From NCBI GenBank assembly GCA_002737705.1, contig NSIM01000010.1, positions 1-61,213 on the forward strand: a stretch of DNA of 61,213 bases, in the 5' to 3' direction. Source of the stretch: Flavobacteriales bacterium (GTDB lineage: Bacteria > Bacteroidota > Bacteroidia > NS11-12g > UBA955). A program made the position numbers and the translations under genes. Positions 19,643 to 28,939 of the stretch are shown one piece after another (position 1 is the stretch's first letter; each line of letters begins with the position of its first letter). The notes beneath the pieces are model-generated. The model searched no databases and was not told the DNA's origin. It was given only the letters and a program-made list of their open reading frames with translations.

Positions 19643-21193
19643 TTAATTTACATATACCGAAATAGAGCCAAGGGTTTTAACCCTTACCCAAAGTGCATCT
19701 TTTTGCAAACTCCATCCTTCTATTTCTAAGGATTTTATCGAACCCCGCAATTTGATATTTCCATCAAGGGTTTGGTTGAGCGATTCATGGATTGATTTTT
19801 TGGTAAGCAACAGCAAATCTGAAACATCAAAGACCATTTGTGATTCCAATTTTTTTCGGATGGTTTCATCCAGCATCCATTTGGCTGTTTTAATCAAAAC
19901 ATTTTTGGTTGCAACATCATAGGCTATGTTTTTGAGAACAATCTGATTTGTTGGGGCGATAAACCCAGGAACGCCAAGCAAATAAAAAATCCCTTTTTTG
20001 CTCCCAGAAAAACCAACTTCAATACCCAATTTATCTTTCACAGGAAATAATCGCAATCCAGTAATCGTGATTTTATCTCTTCCCAATGCATAGGTTTCAT
20101 TTTTAATCACATCAAATAACTGTAGTGATAAACTGTCATAATTGAGTTTGAGATCTGTATATACCGCAAATCCATCTCCTTTTTTATAGGGACTGAGTTC
20201 TGGTAAAACAGTCAAGGGAGTATTCCATGGAGTGCTTTGGATGGCCGGCAAGGCCAATAAGGAAACTGAGAAATACAAAAATGGCCCATTCATATTGAGT
20301 TCGCCAATGCTCATGCGTTTGGGCTGAAAACGAAGATACCCTGTATACGGAATGAAAATATCTTCTTGTAGGGCTTTCCATACTGGCGAGACGTAGGGTT
20401 TAAGGTCTTGTTTGCCAATATCAGCGTCAATCATTGTGGCCAATTTAGCGAGTTCGGGTGTTAGTTGCCTCACCAACAAATCGTTGATATTGATATTGGC
20501 AAAGCTCACATTACAAGGATCAATGGGCGTAAAACTGGTAAATGAAGTACTTGATTTAATGTGGTAATCCGACAGCAGGTCAACATCACTTTTGAGGGTA
20601 ATTTTTGCCCTACGAAGGGGTTCATTCCAACCACAACTAAATGGAATTGAAGGAATTATACAGTTGTCAAACATGCATTTTGGGCAATAGGATCCACTAA
20701 ATCCGTAGGATACATCCAATGCCAAATAAACCGTTTTTTCTATCCCTGAAACCCCTATGGGTTCCCGGGTTACCCTATAATTGTATCGCAGACCCGAACA
20801 AGGATTTTCGGCCCCTTTAAACTCTTTTTCAAACGATTTATCGGCCATTGTAATAAAGGGTTTTAAGGCTACCCGTATCGGGATATTGACAATTGATGAA
20901 ATGGTGGGTAAGGGTTTTGGTACCTCTATTTGATTTGATGTTTCGGGTGCGCTGGGCTTAATGGTACTGCAGCCACATATAATCGCAAAAACAACTATCG
21001 TAGTTAGGACTGGGAGTAGTTTTTTGTTTGTCTGCAAAGCCCAAATTCTGCAATCGATAAAGAAAGTATAGCAGATAGAAAAAGCAAATTTACAAGCCAC
21101 TTGATTGGTTTGGGTGCTTCTAATTTCAGGTAATCCAAGTTCCGGGCTCCCTTTTTTTACTGTATTGTTCGATTTTATGAAACTACGGTTCAT
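19643..21193 (-). CDS. DUF4403 family lipoprotein
   Basis: A 516-codon frame whose body matches DUF4403: NIPIRVALKPFITMADKSFEKEF, KITLKSDVDLLSDYHI, and a C-terminal half with GYLRFQPKRMSIGELNMNG. Members are predicted outer-membrane or periplasmic lipoproteins in Bacteroidota and Proteobacteria, role unknown. The ATG at 21193 overlaps the stop of the upstream T9SS gene (ATGA), but it would place about 50 residues ahead of the lipoprotein signal LLPVLTTIVVFAIICGC. A TTG at 21037 gives a normal lipoprotein start (LQTNKKLLPV). I keep the longer frame because of the overlap but think the TTG is a real alternative. Confidence 0.75.
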   Translation of the reverse strand: MNRSFIKSNNTVKKGSPELGLPEIRSTQTNQVACKFAFSICYTFFIDCRIWALQTNKKLLPVLTTIVVFAIICGCSTIKPSAPETSNQIEVPKPLPTISSIVNIPIRVALKPFITMADKSFEKEFKGAENPCSGLRYNYRVTREPIGVSGIEKTVYLALDVSYGFSGSYCPKCMFDNCIIPSIPFSCGWNEPLRRAKITLKSDVDLLSDYHIKSSTSFTSFTPIDPCNVSFANININDLLVRQLTPELAKLATMIDADIGKQDLKPYVSPVWKALQEDIFIPYTGYLRFQPKRMSIGELNMNGPFLYFSVSLLALPAIQSTPWNTPLTVLPELSPYKKGDGFAVYTDLKLNYDSLSLQLFDVIKNETYALGRDKITITGLRLFPVKDKLGIEVGFSGSKKGIFYLLGVPGFIAPTNQIVLKNIAYDVATKNVLIKTAKWMLDETIRKKLESQMVFDVSDLLLLTKKSIHESLNQTLDGNIKLRGSIKSLEIEGWSLQKDALWVRVKTLGSISVYVN

Positions 21194-24100
21194 TTTTCTT
21201 GAATGGCAATGGGGAAGCTACTATTGGTAGAAGGTCCCTGTAGGGTTAATATATACATTCCTGCTGCCAAATATTCGACATCAATGCCAAAATACGGAGA
21301 TTTTATTTCTCCGAATCCAACAATATTGCCACACAGGTCAAGTAATTTCCAGCTTGATTGCAAAGTGCTGCCAATTATCGTAAGGCTCTTGGTTGCAGGG
21401 TTGGGGAATACTTTAATGGCAATTGCTTTGCCATTGATAACTGTGTTTGTTTCTACCAATAGGCCAAATGAAAGGGTATCATTGTATGCATTTCCATCCA
21501 ATGAATTCAGTAAAAATGTTTTCAGTAAATAAGCGCCAGGCTCCGAAAAAACGAGGGGTTTTTGGCTGGCAATCCAAGCAGAATCTTGGGAAATAAGCTC
21601 GCCAATAGAGAATGTATCTGAGAATAGAATTCCATTTTGGGGGAGTTTTGAAATACGGTAAACAAGCCGGTTTTTTTTGCTGTTTCGAACCAATCCCCAG
21701 TTTTTAAATTTAATTTTTGGATGGCGAATTGAATCTCCCAAAACAATAGGGGTTTTTCCATTTGGACTTTGCGCTTCTAACAAGCCTATGTCTTGCAACA
21801 ATTCGACCTTTCCATGAAAAGACAATGTGTCATTGAAAATATTTTGGTCTTCATAAGATGTTGTGAGTACGGATACGCTAAAGTCTCCAATTTTGTTAAA
21901 CGCGTGTTGTGAATCAAACAGCACTGTATCCTTGCCACTGCCTTCAATTTGTGTTACTTTGGATTGATAAAACGTACGCTCGGAACCTTCAAAAATCGAA
22001 ACAGAAACCAAGACTTTTCTGATAGAATCGGCACCTTGATTTTGTACGAGAACCCCTATTTTTTGAATGGAATCGTTGGCATCAAAAGGTTTATTATAGG
22101 GTGTTAGCCAAACAGAAACAGGGAATGCGTCCTTGCCTACAACACCATAAAAAAGAGACATAAGGGTATCGTTACTGCGCATTACATCCGAACCCAAATT
22201 TGTATAGGTTCGGTGAGAAAACATTCCCACATTGACCGGTCTAAAAGTTTTAGAAAATACAACAGTATCAGATTTTCCTGTATCCAGCGTACTATTTTTA
22301 CTGTCGAAGTACAAACGATTGCCAGCGTAAAAAATTTCGCAAACAACGGGTGCAGTATTCTTTAAATATCCATTATTGCGAACCAATACCTTGGGAGAAA
22401 TTGAAGGATTTCCTATGCTTAATGAATCATTTGTTTTGGGATTTGTGATTCGAATGGCTTCGAAATCATAGGGTTTGCCTACATTAAAATACTGCACCAA
22501 TGAATCGTTATCACCAAACAAATCAAGGTAGTAATGCGTTTTCAGCACAATTTTGTACAAACCCAACTTGCCTGGGGTAAATGTTTTATTCATGGTCAGA
22601 AAACTCCCGAACAAACCCTGCAAATAAGCCTTACTAGAATCGTAATAAAGCAAATTACCCGATGGGTCAAAAATGGAACAATAAAATGGGACATTAAACG
22701 CAGGTATCAGTCCGTCGTTGTATACATAGTAGGTTAATTTTAAAGCTTTCCCTTTGGTATGAAACAACAAAGGATCTGGAGAACGCAAAGAGTCAATGCC
22801 AATATCAACCAATTTGCGCACATAAAAATTGCGGGTTTGGGTGTCATTTTTGGTATAGGCATCCTTGGCCAATCCAGTTATAAATACGATTTTTAATTTC
22901 CCCGTATCGCCACATTTATAAGTAGGCCAATACAGTATTTTTGACTGAAATTTCGGCAAACTTAAAAACTGTACTTGGTTGTAAACCAATTTACTACCCT
23001 GAAAAATCATACAACGTGCCGAAAATGACGGCGTGTTATCATACCCGACATTTAATATATTTGCCAAGGGCATCAAGGTGTCGGTTTTATAAGTATACCC
23101 AGAACTTTCCGTTGGTTCATAGACACTGGCAACCATTACATCTTTTTTTACCCCCACATAGAACTTGCGAATTTGGGTGTCATTGTCAACAATTTTATCG
23201 CCAGATTTTTTTGCGATAATCATGAGCAAATGCTCACCAAATGATTTGGGGAAAAAGGTTTTGGGGAAAACGTATTTTCGTTTGATACCACTACTGAGGG
23301 TGTCACGGATAGTATTCTTGTAAAAACGACTTCCTGCATTCCAAATTTCGCAACGTATTTCAAAGCTGTCTTTGGCGTCTTTAACACCAATATTGCCAAC
23401 AACCCCTTCTGGGGCGAGGGTGTCAGTGGTGTATTGATTAATACTGTCTTTGGGATTGTCTGCAGAAATCGAAGCGATATCGATGTCGGCTTGTATTCTG
23501 GGCTCAATGAGAAATTTAAAGGGAGCCCCTGGTGAAAAATCCAACCAATTTGTATCGCCCAATGGCTCTGCGTAGAAAAATGTCCCCGGCCGAACAGGTT
23601 CTTCGATTTGGTATCCAAAAGAAACATTGTTTTTCCCCAATTGTCGAACCCCAACATAAAAAGATCGATTTATGGGAACGGGTTTTTTAAAATCAAGAAT
23701 ATAGTTTCCTGTTTTGCTTGTTAGGGAATCACTTTGGTAAATGAGCGAACGGGGTTTGTTTACTGTGCTGTCGTGAGACCAAATTGCCACCCTGAATGGC
23801 TGTCCACCAGCGCCAAACGAAACCGTTACCTGGTTAATATATTTGGGCTGATTGGAAGTAAATTTCGCCACAAAATCGCCATTGGTAGCATTAAATCCAA
23901 TCCCTCCAGGAGCGGGAGAAAGGTTAACATCTCGGTAACTATATACATTTGCATTGCCAAGCCGGTACGAGGAACCCGTATTGTTAGATGCGTTTTTATC
24001 ATTGCATTCAACATATACAGTGTCGAGTCCCGAATTACTCGGCAAAAGTGAAGGCACACGAACCAGAGATTCTTCACCCGGGAGCAAATCAATCAAAAAA

Positions 24101-24921
24101 CTGTCCTTTTGTTTGTTGATCCCTTGGCTCCGTGTGAATACACGAAAGTTTTTTAGTGTGCGTTTTCCAACATTTCTAATTAAAGCCTTAACACTGTCTG
24201 GCCTACCCAATGGTAAGGGTATTTTTCCGAGCGTATACACTTTGTTTATGGCCAAATCATATTGAATTTTGGGAAAATTTAGAATTATGGTCGGATGATA
24301 ACTACTGCTAGAAGGCAAACTATCAGAAGCCTTTTGTCCAATGGCATATTTTACTTGATTTGCCGAATATCCAGAAACAGAAGCATTGCCTTCAAAATAC
24401 CATTGAAATGCAACAGTCTGTTTTTGGGTCTGTTTGTATTCAGCAAAAATTGCGATATTTTCACCTTTTAGACTGTCGTATTCAAACGGTTTAACATTCA
24501 AAGGCAAGCGATAAAATTTTTCCTCCTTGCCTATATAATTTCCTGGAGAGCCACTGAAAACCAAAATGCTGTTTTTCGTTTCGTCGGGAAAATACAGTTT
24601 TCCCATTCCAAAATCATTTCGAGAAGTATTTTGAATCCACAGCGTAAATTGGGTATTTAAATTGGGGGCGGCGCCAAGCAAGTGAAAAAACTCGACGGAA
24701 GTAATGGTGTCTTTGTCGTTGAGATTTCCCAAAACAGATTTTGGGAATATATAGGCAAACCTTGAAACCTGGGTGTCGCGAACAGTATTGGAGTTCATAG
24801 GCCCACCCAAGCTTCCGCTATAAGCACCATCGCCTATTTTTATGTATTGCGCTTGGCTTATACCAGAACCAAAAAAAACCAAACAACATACAAAACACCT
24901 ATAAAACTCTTTCAGCCACAT
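21190..24921 (-). CDS. Large secreted protein with repeated CARDB-like domains and T9SS type A sorting domain
   Basis: 1,243 residues. Signal peptide MWLKEFYRCFVCCLVFFGSGISQAQ is cleaved near residue 25. The region 240-1,100 holds several Ig-like repeats of the CARDB kind, seen in recurring phrases such as VRNVGKRTLKNFRV, ILNVGYDNTPSFSARCMIF, VRNNGYLKNTAPVVCEIFY and VQNQGADSIRKVLVS. The C-terminus, IKVFPNPATKSLTI and AAGMYILTLQG, is a T9SS type A sorting domain. Likely a cell-surface or secreted adhesive or scaffold protein. The stop overlaps the start of the DUF4403 gene by 4 bp, so the two are probably co-expressed. A TAGGTTTG element (24936-24929) lies 7 nt before the ATG. Confidence 0.85.
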   Translation of the reverse strand: MWLKEFYRCFVCCLVFFGSGISQAQYIKIGDGAYSGSLGGPMNSNTVRDTQVSRFAYIFPKSVLGNLNDKDTITSVEFFHLLGAAPNLNTQFTLWIQNTSRNDFGMGKLYFPDETKNSILVFSGSPGNYIGKEEKFYRLPLNVKPFEYDSLKGENIAIFAEYKQTQKQTVAFQWYFEGNASVSGYSANQVKYAIGQKASDSLPSSSSYHPTIILNFPKIQYDLAINKVYTLGKIPLPLGRPDSVKALIRNVGKRTLKNFRVFTRSQGINKQKDSFLIDLLPGEESLVRVPSLLPSNSGLDTVYVECNDKNASNNTGSSYRLGNANVYSYRDVNLSPAPGGIGFNATNGDFVAKFTSNQPKYINQVTVSFGAGGQPFRVAIWSHDSTVNKPRSLIYQSDSLTSKTGNYILDFKKPVPINRSFYVGVRQLGKNNVSFGYQIEEPVRPGTFFYAEPLGDTNWLDFSPGAPFKFLIEPRIQADIDIASISADNPKDSINQYTTDTLAPEGVVGNIGVKDAKDSFEIRCEIWNAGSRFYKNTIRDTLSSGIKRKYVFPKTFFPKSFGEHLLMIIAKKSGDKIVDNDTQIRKFYVGVKKDVMVASVYEPTESSGYTYKTDTLMPLANILNVGYDNTPSFSARCMIFQGSKLVYNQVQFLSLPKFQSKILYWPTYKCGDTGKLKIVFITGLAKDAYTKNDTQTRNFYVRKLVDIGIDSLRSPDPLLFHTKGKALKLTYYVYNDGLIPAFNVPFYCSIFDPSGNLLYYDSSKAYLQGLFGSFLTMNKTFTPGKLGLYKIVLKTHYYLDLFGDNDSLVQYFNVGKPYDFEAIRITNPKTNDSLSIGNPSISPKVLVRNNGYLKNTAPVVCEIFYAGNRLYFDSKNSTLDTGKSDTVVFSKTFRPVNVGMFSHRTYTNLGSDVMRSNDTLMSLFYGVVGKDAFPVSVWLTPYNKPFDANDSIQKIGVLVQNQGADSIRKVLVSVSIFEGSERTFYQSKVTQIEGSGKDTVLFDSQHAFNKIGDFSVSVLTTSYEDQNIFNDTLSFHGKVELLQDIGLLEAQSPNGKTPIVLGDSIRHPKIKFKNWGLVRNSKKNRLVYRISKLPQNGILFSDTFSIGELISQDSAWIASQKPLVFSEPGAYLLKTFLLNSLDGNAYNDTLSFGLLVETNTVINGKAIAIKVFPNPATKSLTIIGSTLQSSWKLLDLCGNIVGFGEIKSPYFGIDVEYLAAGMYILTLQGPSTNSSFPIAIQEK

Positions 24922-24962
24922 TTTTATACAAACCTACGCGAATTTGATTAACATGCCGATTC

Positions 24963-25802
24963 ATGTACGTAATTTGCAATGCATTGAACAAGCAAACACT
25001 CATACAAGAAATTCGTTCCAAGCAATCATTCTTGTGTACCGGACTCGATTCCCAAATCGAAAAACTTCCATTGGGGCTAGAACGAAACGGGCAAGGATTG
25101 ATGACTTTCAACCGCGATATTATAGACGCAACCAAAGCCCATAGTGTGGCCTATAAAATCAATACGGCTTTTTATGAGCAATATGGTAAATCGGGTTGGG
25201 AATGGATGGAGCAGACGCTCAATTATTTGCCAAGCAATACATTCAAAATTGCCGATGCCAAACGAGGGGATATTGGCAATACCAGTTCCATGTATGCCAA
25301 AGCATTTTTTGAAACACTGTGTTTTGACGCCATAACTGTCTCTCCCTATATGGGTGAAGACAGCCTCAGGCCCTTTTTAGAGTTTAATGACAAATGGGTG
25401 ATTTGCTTGGCACTTACCAGCAATGTGGGACATGCAGATTTTCAATTAGACGAATACCGGGGGAAAAAATTATACGAGCGGGTCATAGACTCCGTTTGCA
25501 AATGGGGTACTGAAGAGAATCTGATGTTTGTGGTGGGGGCAACCCGTTTTGATAGCTTCAAAGAGATTCGAAAAATAATTCCCAACCATTTTTTGCTGGT
25601 GCCAGGTGTAGGAGCCCAAGGTGGTGACTTGGAAGCCATAAGTCTTTATGGTTCCAACCAAGAAATAGGGTTGTTGGTGAATTCATCCCGCAGTATTTTA
25701 TATGCTTCCAGTGGAAAAGATTATGCCGCTTCTGCAGAAGCAGAAGCAGAAAAAATGGCATTACAAATGGCAAAATTGATGTCGAAAATGCCTCAACAAT
25801 AA
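24963..25802 (+). CDS. pyrF: Orotidine 5'-phosphate decarboxylase, type 2
   Basis: Last step of UMP synthesis. FLCTGLDSQIEKLP, then AYKINTAFYEQYG (about 65-77) and the catalytic loop KIADAKRGDIGNTS (about 95-108) mark the longer type 2 PyrF group. The frame opens at ATG 24963; a TTG at 24984 would begin MNKQTLIQEI, which matches family N-termini better, so the true start may be there. 279 residues. Divergent from the T9SS gene over 41 bp, convergent with the SDR gene. Confidence 0.93.
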   Translation: MYVICNALNKQTLIQEIRSKQSFLCTGLDSQIEKLPLGLERNGQGLMTFNRDIIDATKAHSVAYKINTAFYEQYGKSGWEWMEQTLNYLPSNTFKIADAKRGDIGNTSSMYAKAFFETLCFDAITVSPYMGEDSLRPFLEFNDKWVICLALTSNVGHADFQLDEYRGKKLYERVIDSVCKWGTEENLMFVVGATRFDSFKEIRKIIPNHFLLVPGVGAQGGDLEAISLYGSNQEIGLLVNSSRSILYASSGKDYAASAEAEAEKMALQMAKLMSKMPQQ

Positions 25803-25881
25803 AACACATTCTCCTACTTTATCATTGATATCAAACAAGCCATAAATAGGCAAGGGTTTGCGTATGAATCTATAAAATACT

Positions 25882-26571
25882 TTATCCCCGGGGTTTTAGG
25901 GGGCGAATTTCGATGTTTACATTGTGAAAATTACTCGGTGTTTCCAAGCAAAAAATAATCTGTGACGCAACATCTTCGGGCATCAACATGTTGTCATGAG
26001 CGTCGATGGTTTCACTGTGTCGAAAGAAATCTGTTTTTACAGATCCAGGATAAATACAAGTAACCTTAATCCCAAAATCACGAACCTCTTTGTACAAGGC
26101 GTCGCTAAATCCCCTCACCGCAAATTTGGTAGCACAATAGGCACTGACTTGCTGGTATCCTTCTAAACCTGCGATCGAAGAAATATTTATGATATGCCCG
26201 ACACCTTCTTTTTTCATGCTTGGCAATACCAAACGTGTGGCATAAAACAAGCCTGTTACGTTGGTATCAAACATTTCCTGCCATTGCTCAATCGGCAGTT
26301 CTTCGCAAAATCCAAAGTACCCCAATCCTGCATTATTGATAAGAATATCTATTTTCCCGTGTTTGGATACAATGTCCTCGAAGGCCTGGCGAAGGCTTTC
26401 TATATTGCGCACGTCCGCTTTTAGGCATATAAAATTTTTGTTTTTTACGGGGCAATCACTACGACATATTCCATACACAATTGCACCTTTGGCCAGCAAT
26501 TGATTCACGGTTTCTAAGCCGATGCCTTTGTTTGCTCCGGTTACAATGGCAATGGTGTTTTGTAGGTTCAT
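25882..26571 (-). CDS. Short-chain dehydrogenase/reductase (SDR)
   Basis: About 229 residues from the ATG at 26571 (MNLQNTIAIVTGANKGIGLE), which overlaps the mnmH stop by 4 bp; a longer frame from 26628 lies wholly inside mnmH and is unlikely. TGANKGIGLE binds NAD(P), NNAGLG follows, Ser in ISSIAG and Tyr/Lys in YCATKFAV are the catalytic residues, and CIYPGSVKTDF is typical. Classical SDR; substrate not predictable. Coupled with mnmH in the purS-DUF4286-mnmH-SDR operon. Confidence 0.85.
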   Translation of the reverse strand: MNLQNTIAIVTGANKGIGLETVNQLLAKGAIVYGICRSDCPVKNKNFICLKADVRNIESLRQAFEDIVSKHGKIDILINNAGLGYFGFCEELPIEQWQEMFDTNVTGLFYATRLVLPSMKKEGVGHIINISSIAGLEGYQQVSAYCATKFAVRGFSDALYKEVRDFGIKVTCIYPGSVKTDFFRHSETIDAHDNMLMPEDVASQIIFCLETPSNFHNVNIEIRPLKPRG

Positions 26572-27599
26572 GGTGTTTTGTGCTTGAGGAGGTTTAGCAA
26601 AGAGTTTTCTTTTTGTTCCCAATCCCATACAACGGAATCTGAGGGTGTGTTTCTCGGAAAATAAAAATGCGCGTAGGTTTTGTCATAATAAACGAGCAAT
26701 GTTGTTACCCAAAGTGTAAAATTTCCATCCAACAATGCTTGTTGCGCCAATTGTTCATTTTGTCCGCCCAATCGTTTTCTCAATTTTGCGGTTCGTTCTT
26801 GCAATTGATCCAATGGCAGATGGCTATACTCATCGAGAATTCGTTGAATTCTTGTGGATTTGGGTACTTGTATTTCTATGATTTTTGCAGATTGCATTTG
26901 CAGCCACAAGGATTCTGGTATTACACAATGGCCAATCAGTTTGCTTTCATTCTCAATGAAAACCGAAGCGGTCGAACCAAATTTTGCCCATTCCAGTGCT
27001 ATGGAATTTTCAAATAGTTCACTTCTGGGTTGTGCCGGCATACCGATTCCCCCCAAGGCACTTCCCTTGTGAGAGGCAAGGCCTTCCAAGTCTAATACCG
27101 ACAAGCCTTTTTCCCGTAACATGTGCAATATTTCCGTTTTACCACTTCCCGTACTGCCAGACAATAGTAGTATGGATTTTGGAAGTTTGAGTGTTTCCAA
27201 TACCCACTGACGAAACGATTTATACCCACCCTGAATGACAAAACCCTTTCGTCCCGACCACTGCATAAGTGTAGCGGCAATCTGACTGCGAAGTCCACCA
27301 CGCCAACAATAAAACAATAAGGGTTTACCATGGGTGTTTTCTAAAAGTAAAAAGCTTTGATACAGAGCGTTAAACCTTGGACCCACCAACTGAAGTCCTA
27401 TTCCCACCGCCATTTCACGGCCTTTCTCTTTATATGTTGTTCCTACGGATATTCTTTCTTCGTTGTTTAAAATAGGAATATTCACAGATCCGGGGATATG
27501 TGCCCTTGCAAATTCCGACTCACTGCGAACATCTACCCAAGTATACAAAGATTGGTGTAAGAGTGCCCCATCAATGTCCAACACTTTTGCAAGGCTCAT
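26568..27599 (-). CDS. mnmH: tRNA 2-selenouridine/geranyl-2-thiouridine synthase MnmH
   Basis: MnmH replaces sulfur with selenium, through a geranylated intermediate, at the wobble uridine of some tRNAs. The N-terminal rhodanese domain has WVDVRSESEFARAHIPGS and the active-site Cys in FYCWRGGLRSQ (about 95-105); the C-terminal P-loop is LLSGSTGSGKTE (about 145-156). 343 residues, complete. No selenophosphate synthase is in the window, so whether selenium is used cannot be judged. It sits 10 bp after DUF4286 and overlaps the SDR gene. Confidence 0.93.
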   Translation of the reverse strand: MSLAKVLDIDGALLHQSLYTWVDVRSESEFARAHIPGSVNIPILNNEERISVGTTYKEKGREMAVGIGLQLVGPRFNALYQSFLLLENTHGKPLLFYCWRGGLRSQIAATLMQWSGRKGFVIQGGYKSFRQWVLETLKLPKSILLLSGSTGSGKTEILHMLREKGLSVLDLEGLASHKGSALGGIGMPAQPRSELFENSIALEWAKFGSTASVFIENESKLIGHCVIPESLWLQMQSAKIIEIQVPKSTRIQRILDEYSHLPLDQLQERTAKLRKRLGGQNEQLAQQALLDGNFTLWVTTLLVYYDKTYAHFYFPRNTPSDSVVWDWEQKENSLLNLLKHKTP

Positions 27600-27609
27600 A
27601 GATATAGTA

Positions 27610-27918
27610 TCAAAGAATTATTTCCAATAAACTTCTGTAGGCCAAGATGCTATTTCCATATTTTTTTTGTGTTTTTGCTTGTAAAATAGGCGCATGAAAA
27701 GTCTTGTATTTTTCGTAATCGGACATAGATGCTGCCGTGTATTGAATGGCGTAATTCACTCCTTCGTTGTCAGCAGATTCTGTAAGAAGTTTCAAAATTT
27801 TGTATTCCAAAAAACAACCCGTACCCATCACCTCTGGGATATGCTCAGTGACCATCCAATTCAGCCATTCTTCAGAAATGCTTGGGTTGAGATTGCAGGT
27901 GACGTTGTAAACAATCAT
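27610..27918 (-). CDS. DUF4286 family protein
   Basis: About 102 residues from the ATG at 27918 (MIVYNVTCNLN), one base after the purS stop; a longer frame to 27945 overlaps purS. The pattern EEWLNWMVTEHIPEVMGTGCF and YAIQYTA fits DUF4286, a small Bacteroidota protein with a ferredoxin-like fold of unknown function. It is conserved next to housekeeping genes; here it is between purS and mnmH. Confidence 0.85.
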   Translation of the reverse strand: MIVYNVTCNLNPSISEEWLNWMVTEHIPEVMGTGCFLEYKILKLLTESADNEGVNYAIQYTAASMSDYEKYKTFHAPILQAKTQKKYGNSILAYRSLLEIIL

Positions 27919-27919
27919 T

Positions 27920-28171
27920 CTATGTTGCTTTGATCCGAATAGCATATCCCTCCATGATGAGATTGGCTAGTAATTTGGTGCAGGCTGTTTCACAAAAAAC
28001 CCGGGCTTCATCAGCAGATGTGGCTTCAATATCCAGGGTGATAAATTTACCTATTCGCACATTGCTTGCGGAATGGATGCCAATTTTTGGCAACCCATTG
28101 GCTACAGCTTTGCCCTGGGGGTCTAACAATCCTTTCAAAGGCAATATTTCAATTTCAGCGTTAAATTTCAC
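27920..28171 (-). CDS. purS: FGAM synthase subunit PurS
   Basis: Small bridging subunit (83 residues) of the split phosphoribosylformylglycinamidine synthase PurSLQ, which carries out step four of purine synthesis. LPLKGLLDPQGKAVANGL (about 11-28), KFITLDIEA and the length are typical. It begins with GTG at 28171; the promoter element TAGGTTTG (28183-28176) is 4 nt upstream, so the mRNA may be leaderless. PurQ is encoded about 27 kb away, and PurL is not in the window. Confidence 0.92.
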   Translation of the reverse strand: MKFNAEIEILPLKGLLDPQGKAVANGLPKIGIHSASNVRIGKFITLDIEATSADEARVFCETACTKLLANLIMEGYAIRIKAT

Positions 28172-28219
28172 AGTGCAAACCTACAGCAAAATCGCTAAAA
28201 AATGGTGTACTTTGCCATT

Positions 28220-28939
28220 GTGAATTTTTCGATACCAACAACTATCTATGCCTTCTTTTTTATAGGAATATCAATTCTTTCTTGTACCAATAATGCAACC
28301 GTGCCGGTGACCGAAAAAAAGGCAAGTAAAAACCTGGCCAACTCGCCCAATTCTATTGTGTCTGCAGACGAAAATTTGGTTGGGATTTCTGAGGGGATTT
28401 TGGTAAAGGAAGTGGAACGAAAAGAATCAGAATTGCTGGGATTATGGCAAAAAATTCCCCTGAAAGATCTCAAAACTGCAATACGCCTATCGGCGGGTAA
28501 AATACTTAGACAAATCGAAGAAAATACGTATCGACTCGAAGGGCCCCTGATGATTCTCTATAAATCTGCCCCCAAAGAAGGGGCTATGGACGTGTTTATC
28601 GGTATTCCGATTCAAAGAAATAAAATCGTGAGTCGCGTTAAAACAGCAGCTACCCCCATAACCAGCCCGGCGGATAAACAAATATTTGTGATTGAAACAA
28701 TTGCTCCGGGAAAATATTATAAAGCAACTGTGAATGCTGCTCCCGGTGAATCATTGCCAAAATGGCAAGCTTTTGTTTCGCTTTTACAATCGCGGAAACT
28801 TTTAGGTATTGTGCAGCTATTGTCCAAAGTCAATCATAATACACCTCCGTATTCCTATATGGAATATTATGGAGATTCGCGTAATTCCGAAATGACTAGC
28901 CGGATAGAACAAGCCACTTTATTAATCAAAATGCCGTGA
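28220..28939 (+). CDS. Lipoprotein of unknown function
   Basis: About 239 residues from GTG at 28220 (MNFSIPTTIYAFFFIGISILSC); an ATG at 28202 is in frame six codons earlier. The lipobox ISILSC marks lipidation at about Cys 22. The mature part is soluble, Lys/Glu-rich, with no family I recognise (VETIAPGKYYKATVNAAPGESLPKW would suit a GyrI-like or heme-binding fold, but this is a weak impression). It overlaps the S66 peptidase gene (GTGA), so the two are co-translated. Confidence 0.6.
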   Translation: MNFSIPTTIYAFFFIGISILSCTNNATVPVTEKKASKNLANSPNSIVSADENLVGISEGILVKEVERKESELLGLWQKIPLKDLKTAIRLSAGKILRQIEENTYRLEGPLMILYKSAPKEGAMDVFIGIPIQRNKIVSRVKTAATPITSPADKQIFVIETIAPGKYYKATVNAAPGESLPKWQAFVSLLQSRKLLGIVQLLSKVNHNTPPYSYMEYYGDSRNSEMTSRIEQATLLIKMP

